This document shows, piece by piece, positions 41,140 through 46,088 of a DNA stretch of 46,088 nucleotides (its first letter is position 1; the number at the start of each line of letters is the position of its first letter). Below the pieces are notes generated by a model. The model was given only the letters and a program-made list of their open reading frames with translations. It did not search any database and was not told where the DNA came from. Origin of the DNA: Candidatus Vecturithrix granuli (GTDB lineage Bacteria; Moduliflexota; Moduliflexia; Moduliflexales; Moduliflexaceae); assembly GCA_000739535.1 (NCBI GenBank), contig DF820471.1, forward strand, positions 297,044 through 343,131. Direction: 5' to 3'. Both the position numbers and the translations under genes were made by a program.

Positions 41140-42096
41140 ATGACGCCAACAAAAGCAGCAACAAAGATGAACTCATCAAAAAACACAAATAATAATTCAT
41201 CTGCGAAAATCATCACCAAAGGGGTGAGCAGCCGGAATCCCTATCTGCCATATTTGATGATTCTACCCGCCCTTGCCCTGACAGTGCCGGTTCTCGTGCC
41301 TTTTTTCCAGAGTATTTACTACTCCATGACCACCTATTCTCTGACCAACCCGGTCAAAAATTTTATCTGGTTTGAGAATTATAAGTGGCTGCTCACCTCG
41401 CCGGATTTTTGGAATTCCGTCCGAGTGTCTTTTGTCTATACGTTTACGGCCGTAGGTACAGAACTGTTATTAGGGTTATTAATTGCCGTTCTTCTGAATC
41501 AAGAGATCTTTTTGGCAAAAATTCTGCGGCCCCTGCTGCTGATGCCCTTGATGATTGCCCCGATTATCGGCACGCTGATGTGGAAGCTGATGATGAGTCC
41601 GGAGTATGGCGTGCTCAATTATTTTCTCTCATTTTTTGGCGCAAGAGATTTCCAATGGGCCTCGGCCGCGAATACCGCCATGTTTTCCGTGGTCTTGATT
41701 GACGTGTGGATGTTTACACCCTTTATTGCGTTACTCCTGCTGGCCGGACTGCGTTCCATGCCGGCCCCGCCATTTGAAGCGGCGATGGTGGACGGCGCGT
41801 CAAAATGGTTTATTTTTAAGAACCTGACGATTCCGATGTTAATGCCATTTATCATCATTGCGGTCGTGTTTCGCATTATTGATTCGGTGCGCCAGTTTGA
41901 TATTATTTTTGGTATGACCAAGGGCGGCCCCGGGCAAACGCTCATGAACTTTCAGGTCTCGGCTTATACAAACGCCTTCACCTATACCAGGGTGGCAGAC
42001 GGCGCCGCGATCATGTTGATCAACTGGCTGATTATCTACCTGATCAGCATGTTTCTCGTGAAATTCTGGCGTAAAAGTCAGGATCGTTTATCTTAA
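41140..42096 (+). CDS. ABC sugar transporter permease (MalF/UgpA type)
   Basis: A 318-residue inner-membrane permease with six helices after a hydrophilic, Lys/Asn-rich N-terminus of about 28 residues. The EAA loop reads FEAAMVDGASKWFIFKNLTI (about 208-227) and contacts the ATPase. The usual N-x-x-x-F-T sugar-permease pattern appears in MTKGGPGQTLMN near 263. ATG 41140 is weakly served by GGAAGGA. It forms the channel with the next gene. Confidence 0.92.
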   Translation: MTPTKAATKMNSSKNTNNNSSAKIITKGVSSRNPYLPYLMILPALALTVPVLVPFFQSIYYSMTTYSLTNPVKNFIWFENYKWLLTSPDFWNSVRVSFVYTFTAVGTELLLGLLIAVLLNQEIFLAKILRPLLLMPLMIAPIIGTLMWKLMMSPEYGVLNYFLSFFGARDFQWASAANTAMFSVVLIDVWMFTPFIALLLLAGLRSMPAPPFEAAMVDGASKWFIFKNLTIPMLMPFIIIAVVFRIIDSVRQFDIIFGMTKGGPGQTLMNFQVSAYTNAFTYTRVADGAAIMLINWLIIYLISMFLVKFWRKSQDRLS

Positions 42097-42114
42097 ACGG
42101 AGGGATGACACATC

Positions 42115-42990
42115 ATGGCAACAACCGAATCTCAGACTCAGAGAACATTCTTTCAAAAGCTCATTATCAATCTCTTATTACTGGCCTGTTTCGTGTTTCT
42201 GCTGTTTCCCGTGTTTTGGGTGGCAACGATGGCCTTCAAAACCCATGAAGATATTTTGACCTGGCCTCCCAAGTTTTTCTTTGAGCCCACGCTGGAAAAT
42301 TTTCGTAATATTACCACAGCGGTACGAAAGGCAAGAGTAGGCGCAGTGAGCAGCGATTTTTTGAAAGGATTTGGCAACAGTCTTGTCGTAACCATATCAG
42401 CTTTAGCAATCTCGTTGGTTACCGGAATTCCTGCGGCTTATGCCCTGGGACGGTTTCGCTTTAAAGGCAAAGATGACATTGCCTTCACCTTTCTTTCTTT
42501 TCGTTTTGCTCCTGAACTCCTGGTCATCATACCGATTTATCTGATCTTTCAACAGATCGGGTTATATGATACCTATATCGGACTGATCTGGGTGTATCAA
42601 TTGATTACCATGCCAATGGTGGTCTGGATTTTAATGAGTTATTTTGAGGATATTTCCGTTGAATTGGAACAAGCCAGTATGGTTGATGGCTTTCCGCCGT
42701 TCCGGACGTTTTTGCGCGTGATCCTGCCGCTTGCGAAACCAGGGATTGCCGCGTCATCGCTGTTAGCCTTTATTTACGCCTGGAATAACTTTATTTTTGC
42801 GTTGATCCTGGGCTCGGCCAAAGTCCAGCCGGTTACGGTTTCGGCTTTAAAATTTATCACGGCTGAAAAATTACGTTATGGCGATATTGCCGCGGCTTGC
42901 ATTCTGGCGGCCATTCCTATCTTTATTTTATCCGTGTATGCACAGCGCTATATGGTGCGCGGGCTGAGTTTAGGGGCAGTGAAAAAATAG
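42115..42990 (+). CDS. ABC sugar transporter permease (MalG/UgpE type)
   Basis: A 291-residue permease with six helices. Typical MalG-family features are FPVFWVATMAFKTHEDI near residue 26, the EAA loop VELEQASMVDGFPPFRTFLR (about 182-201) and AWNNFIFALIL near 223. GGAGGGATGACACATC precedes ATG 42115, 18 bp after the MalF-type gene. It completes the channel. Confidence 0.93.
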   Translation: MATTESQTQRTFFQKLIINLLLLACFVFLLFPVFWVATMAFKTHEDILTWPPKFFFEPTLENFRNITTAVRKARVGAVSSDFLKGFGNSLVVTISALAISLVTGIPAAYALGRFRFKGKDDIAFTFLSFRFAPELLVIIPIYLIFQQIGLYDTYIGLIWVYQLITMPMVVWILMSYFEDISVELEQASMVDGFPPFRTFLRVILPLAKPGIAASSLLAFIYAWNNFIFALILGSAKVQPVTVSALKFITAEKLRYGDIAAACILAAIPIFILSVYAQRYMVRGLSLGAVKK

Positions 42991-43038
42991 GATTGAAAAA
43001 TGAACGTGAAACGTGAAATATGGTTAATGATTGACGAC

Positions 43039-43102
43039 GTTCCCTGAGCGAAGTCGAAGGGAACATGTCCTTGTTCGTTTCGACTTCGCTCAACGAGCGA
43101 GC
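43039..43102. repeat. GAGCGAAGTCGAAGG repeat, copy 2
   Basis: CGTTCCCTGAGCGAAGTCGA through CGACTTCGCTCAACGAGCGA, almost identical to 35828-35888. It lies between the second permease and the first ATPase, so it is transcribed within the operon. A reading frame through it (from 43031) is repeat-derived and not used as the ATPase start. Flanking imperfect dyad ACGTGAAATATGG / CCGTATTTTTTACGT is also present. Confidence 0.8.
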
Positions 43103-43159
43103 ATAATGCGTTGGCTTCATCACGACCGTATTTTTTACGTTTCATGCTTTCATGAAATT

Positions 43160-44278
43160 ATGGCAGTTGTTGCATTACGAAATGTTGTCAAAACCTATGG
43201 CGATGTCACGGCCTTACACGGACTTGATTTCGAAACAAAAGAGGGAGAGTTCTTTGTCCTGTTAGGGCCTTCGGGGGCCGGAAAAACCACGACGCTCAAG
43301 GTAATTGCCGGATTAGAAGATATTGACTCAGGCGAAGTCGTGTTTGATGGCAAAGTGGTGAATACAGTGCCCACCAATCTAAGACCGGTAGGCATGGCCT
43401 TTGAAAGTTACGCCTTATATCCGCATTTTACCGTGTTTGAAAACATTGCCAATCCCTTGCGCGCTCCCGGAAAAACTTATACGGAAACCGAGATCAAAGA
43501 TCGAGTGCAGAAAATGGCGAAAATGCTCAAAATCGAGCACTTATTAACACGGCATCCGGGCGAGTTATCGGGCGGACAAAAACAACGCGTGTCATTGGGA
43601 CGCACCATGGTGCGCGAACCTTCCGTTTATCTTTTAGATGAACCCTTGACGCATGTTGACGCCAAAATTAGATTTGATCTGCGTATCCAGTTTCACCGTC
43701 TGGAAGAATTACAGCAGAGCACCACCGTGTATGTGACGCACGATTATGTCGAAGCCCTGTCGCTCGGCGACCGCATCGGGATTATCGATCAGGGGCGCAT
43801 CGTTCAGATTGGCGAACCAAAACAGATTTATTACCATCCGCGCAATATTTTTGTCGCCCACCTGGTCGGGCAGCCCTCCATTAATCTGATGAATGCCCAG
43901 CTTGATGCTGATGACCACAATGCACATCTTCATGTTCCGCAAGGCGGTTTTAGCATTCCTCTTTCTCCAGAGCGGTTTCACGCCTTGAAACAGGTAAATG
44001 CTCCGCGTGACCTGATTGTCGGTATTCGTCCTCGCGATCTGATGACGTTCACAACTACCCCTGAGACAGCAACTGCTCAGGTGAAAAGCGATGTGTTTGA
44101 ACCCTTCGGATCATTCGGTCTGCTCTCGATTCTTGCCCGCGACATCTACCTGAAACTCTTGACCGATCCGGAGCAGGAAGTTGAACCCGATATTCCCCTG
44201 GGATTAAATTTCAGAGAAGATCGTCTCATCTTTTTTGATCCTACGACCGAAAACAATTTATTATGGAGTGAAAATTGA
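43160..44278 (+). CDS. MalK/UgpC-type ABC ATPase, Q-loop Glu variant (first)
   Basis: A 372-residue ATPase with C-terminal regulatory OB-type domain (about 240-372). Start ATG 43160 (MAVVALRNVVKTYGD) matches family N-termini; a longer frame from 43031 derives from the repeat. Walker A is GPSGAGKTT, signature LSGGQKQRVSLGR, Walker B VYLLDEPLTHVD and H-loop VYVTHDYVEA. The Q-loop reads MAFESYALYPHFT, with Glu (GAA) in place of the conserved Gln that contacts the permease and senses ATP. It runs into the second ATPase with a one-base gap (TGAG-ATG). Likely one half of a heterodimer. Confidence 0.92.
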   Translation: MAVVALRNVVKTYGDVTALHGLDFETKEGEFFVLLGPSGAGKTTTLKVIAGLEDIDSGEVVFDGKVVNTVPTNLRPVGMAFESYALYPHFTVFENIANPLRAPGKTYTETEIKDRVQKMAKMLKIEHLLTRHPGELSGGQKQRVSLGRTMVREPSVYLLDEPLTHVDAKIRFDLRIQFHRLEELQQSTTVYVTHDYVEALSLGDRIGIIDQGRIVQIGEPKQIYYHPRNIFVAHLVGQPSINLMNAQLDADDHNAHLHVPQGGFSIPLSPERFHALKQVNAPRDLIVGIRPRDLMTFTTTPETATAQVKSDVFEPFGSFGLLSILARDIYLKLLTDPEQEVEPDIPLGLNFREDRLIFFDPTTENNLLWSEN

Positions 44279-44279
44279 G

Positions 44280-45419
44280 ATGGCTGAAGTTGTCCTTCGT
44301 AACGTGAAAAAAATTTATCAGTCCAGACAAAAGAAGAAAAAAGAAGATGTTCTGGCTGTGAAGAATTTGAATCTGACCATTCAAGACGGAGAATTTCTGG
44401 CCCTGTTAGGTCCGTCGGGATGTGGTAAAACCACGACGCTGAGAATGATTGTGGGCTTAGAAAGCATCACGGAAGGCGAAATTCTGATTGACGGAAAGGT
44501 CGTCAATTCCTGGAATCCGGCGCAGCGCAATGTGGCCATGGCTTTCGAAACGTATGCGCTCTATACCCATCTGACTGTCCGCGAGAATCTCGGCCTGTGT
44601 TTGAAAGCGAAAAACGTTCAGCCCCAGGAGATCGAGAAACAGGTCAACCACATCGCCGAAATTCTGAAAATTACGGATATTCTTAATGTCAGACCCTCTC
44701 ATCTCTCAGGTGGCCAGCAGCAACGCGTATCGCTGGGCAGAGCTTTGATTCGTCGGCCGAGCGTCACCATGCTCGATGAACCGTTATCGCACCTGGATGC
44801 GGCTCTACGCCTGGAGACTCGGATTGAAATTAAACGTATCCACCAACGGGTCAAGGGCACATTTATCTATGTGACCCATGATCAGTTGGAAGCCCTGGCG
44901 CTTGCCGATCGAGTCGCGGTCATGAATTTTGCCGAGTTGCAGCAAGTCGGCACGCGCAAGGAACTCTTTGAACAACCGGCGAATGTGTTTGTCGCCGATT
45001 TTGTTGGCGAACCACCGATTAATTTGTATTATCAGAGCACCCTTGAGGAACAAGACGGGGAATTATACGCTGTCACGCCTCAAGGCGCTTATCGCTTTCA
45101 ACTGGTGCCGCAAAAGAGGCGTCTGCTTGAAAATCATCAAAAGGAAAAAGTCACTTTAGGCATTCGTCCCCAACATATCGGTCTGGAACAGAAGCCCGGC
45201 TATGTTCCGTTATCGGGAAAGGGTGCGCTGTTTGAATTTCTCGGAGAATACGGCTACCTGACCGTTCACAATCAAGGCTTAGATTTGAGCTTGCTCACTC
45301 CAGCCGATATTGAGTCGCATAGCGAACAGATCGACATTTTTTATGATCCGCACAAAGTGCTGCTCTTCGACTCAGAAAGCGGGGAAAATCTGGCATTGAA
45401 TAGAACAAAGAACATATAG
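44280..45419 (+). CDS. MalK/UgpC-type ABC ATPase, Q-loop Glu variant (second)
   Basis: A 379-residue ATPase with C-terminal OB-type domain. ATG 44280 starts MAEVVLRNVKKIYQSRQKKK, with a Lys/Glu-rich insertion (QKKKKEDV) near the A-loop. Walker A is GPSGCGKTT, signature LSGGQQQRVSLGR, Walker B VTMLDEPLSHLDA and H-loop IYVTHDQLEA. The Q-loop reads MAFETYALYTHLT, again with Glu for Gln. Tandem ATPase genes after two permeases recall the glycerol importer GlpSTPQV of rhizobia. It ends the transporter operon. Confidence 0.92.
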   Translation: MAEVVLRNVKKIYQSRQKKKKEDVLAVKNLNLTIQDGEFLALLGPSGCGKTTTLRMIVGLESITEGEILIDGKVVNSWNPAQRNVAMAFETYALYTHLTVRENLGLCLKAKNVQPQEIEKQVNHIAEILKITDILNVRPSHLSGGQQQRVSLGRALIRRPSVTMLDEPLSHLDAALRLETRIEIKRIHQRVKGTFIYVTHDQLEALALADRVAVMNFAELQQVGTRKELFEQPANVFVADFVGEPPINLYYQSTLEEQDGELYAVTPQGAYRFQLVPQKRRLLENHQKEKVTLGIRPQHIGLEQKPGYVPLSGKGALFEFLGEYGYLTVHNQGLDLSLLTPADIESHSEQIDIFYDPHKVLLFDSESGENLALNRTKNI

Positions 45420-45434
45420 GGGTCTTTCAAATCA

Positions 45435-45490
45435 GGTTCGTAGTTCGCGCTTTAGCGTGTTTTCGCCGCCTGAAGGCGGAACTACGAACC
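45435..45490. repeat. GTAGTTC-type palindromic repeat
   Basis: Perfect 12-bp arms GGTTCGTAGTTC and GAACTACGAACC with inner GCGCTTTAGCG and CGCCTGAAGGCG hairpins. It starts 16 bp after the last ATPase gene and may end the transcript. Same family as 31038-31091 and 25165-25246. Confidence 0.7.
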
Positions 45491-45801
45491 CGTCAGGCAA
45501 ACCTTCCTTTTTATGAACCACAACTGACCAGGGTTCTGCTCCTCCAATGATAGTAAATTAAAGTTTGTACTCCTGTAAACTAACGTGAGTTCGGGATAAG
45601 AAAAACGCCGCAAAGGCCGTAAAAGTCTCGAAGGGGCAGAATCTGCTAGCCCAGAGTGTCAACCCTGGGGGTGAAAATCCGACGTGTACGCCCTCCCCTC
45701 CCTGCCAGGCAATGTCAGAAACTTAAGAGAGGTTCTCAGTTTTCAGATTTTTGCAAATTCACTTTTTTGAGTTCTCTCGTGTATTCCTTGGCAATATTTT
45801 C
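45491..45801. other. Non-coding stretch, possible decayed element
   Basis: No gene seen. The segment around 45583-45625 (AACGTGAGTTCGGGATAAG, then AAACGCCGCAAAGGCCG) looks like the edge of an insertion sequence or dispersed repeat, and the C/G-rich part at 45650-45715 has short dyads, but neither can be assigned. Confidence 0.3.
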
Positions 45802-46056
45802 TCAGATTTCACTCATGCTCTGGAACTTGGCCCCCCCAATAAGCCATGTTTGGACAGACCTCCGGGATCGTGGGCTGTTCTCCTCTCCTGGCTTATCGTG
45901 GCTTTCCGAACTGAACAGCCCCCGAAGCGACGAAATAACCTGTCGCATCGCGGGCGATTTACAGGGCTCGTTTTTTGCGCTTACCGGCGTCAATGCCGCA
46001 CTTACCAGCGCAAGGATCAAGAGCACCGCAAACAACGCAGATTTTTTGGTAAACAT
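45802..46056 (-). CDS. Short secreted protein, body invaded by a palindrome
   Basis: An 84-residue frame with a clear signal peptide (MFTKKSALFAVLLILALVSA, then ALTPVSA cleavage). AAGGAGG lies 6 bases before the start at 46056. After the signal the sequence is Ser/Arg-rich and of low complexity. Its DNA contains GGGCTGTTC (45872-45880) mirrored by GAACAGCCC (45912-45920), so the mature part appears to be disrupted or replaced by a repeat. Either a truncated exported protein or a decaying gene. Confidence 0.5.
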   Translation of the reverse strand: MFTKKSALFAVLLILALVSAALTPVSAKNEPCKSPAMRQVISSLRGLFSSESHDKPGEENSPRSRRSVQTWLIGGAKFQSMSEI

Positions 46057-46088
46057 ACATTTCCTCCTTTTTCAAGTGATTGTTTCAA

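Noticed and set aside
43031-43159. 43-residue N-terminal extension of the first MalK-type ATPase
   Set aside because: It reads through a GAGCGAAGTCGAAGG repeat; the family N-terminus begins at ATG 43160.
1-46088. tRNA or rRNA genes
   Set aside because: No cloverleaf with a GGTTCAAATCC-type T-arm or rRNA core sequence was recognised by eye; a covariance search was not possible.

Overview
The window reads as a piece of a Gram-negative bacterial chromosome of moderate G+C with an unusual density of short palindromic repeats. An RND pump, periplasmic binding proteins and a poly-HAMP chemoreceptor support a two-membrane cell. The repeat repertoire (an LTPGPSPKERG-coding repeat, CCTGAGCGAAGTCGAAGG repeats, AGAAACCGGGTTTTT hairpins) together with the sugar-ABC and FGGY-kinase cargo recalls large-genome uncultured lineages such as candidate phylum KSB3/Modulibacteria. 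That placement is an impression, not a demonstrated assignment.

Layout. 0-2.7 kb: an AzlD-like exporter subunit behind a duplicated palindromic leader, then a TetR regulator and a MATE pump. 2.7-8.2 kb: small orphan genes, a tandem 90-bp coding repeat, a remnant of a choice-of-anchor-A surface protein, a 152-bp MITE-like element, a chemoreceptor followed by a solute-binding-like protein, a Fur-family regulator and an orphan gene. 8.2-19.0 kb: a drug-export island with a promoter carrying two MarR-type dyads, MATE pump, MarR regulator, carboxymuconolactone-decarboxylase-like protein, heterodimeric ABC exporter, and an RND adaptor and pump. Insertion-type repeats punctuate it. 19.0-24.2 kb: a decayed stretch, then a G+C-richer block with an NMT1/SsuABC-type importer and a cytoplasmic TIM-barrel, glycoside-hydrolase-like protein; this block looks acquired. 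24.3-27.9 kb: a MEMO1/AmrB protein, a deoxyhypusine-synthase-like protein and an iron-dependent alcohol dehydrogenase. 28-31 kb: a toxin-antitoxin graveyard with intact BrnT/BrnA, a decayed antitoxin copy, a frameshifted DUF4365 gene and a truncated UPF0175/PIN module.

31.1-45.4 kb is the most coherent system. On the minus strand lie a very large HTH protein of unknown sensory domain, an HAD-IIA (AraL-like) phosphatase, an AraM-like sn-glycerol-1-phosphate dehydrogenase and two overlapping FGGY sugar kinases. Divergently on the plus strand lie a family-1 solute-binding protein, two permeases and two tandem MalK/UgpC-type ATPases. The content echoes the Bacillus ara operon (AraL-AraM-AraNPQ) and the tandem-ATPase glycerol importers, so it is probably a sugar or polyol uptake and phosphorylation locus. 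Both ATPases carry Glu where the Q-loop Gln is expected.

The right end holds repeats and a short secreted protein interrupted by one.
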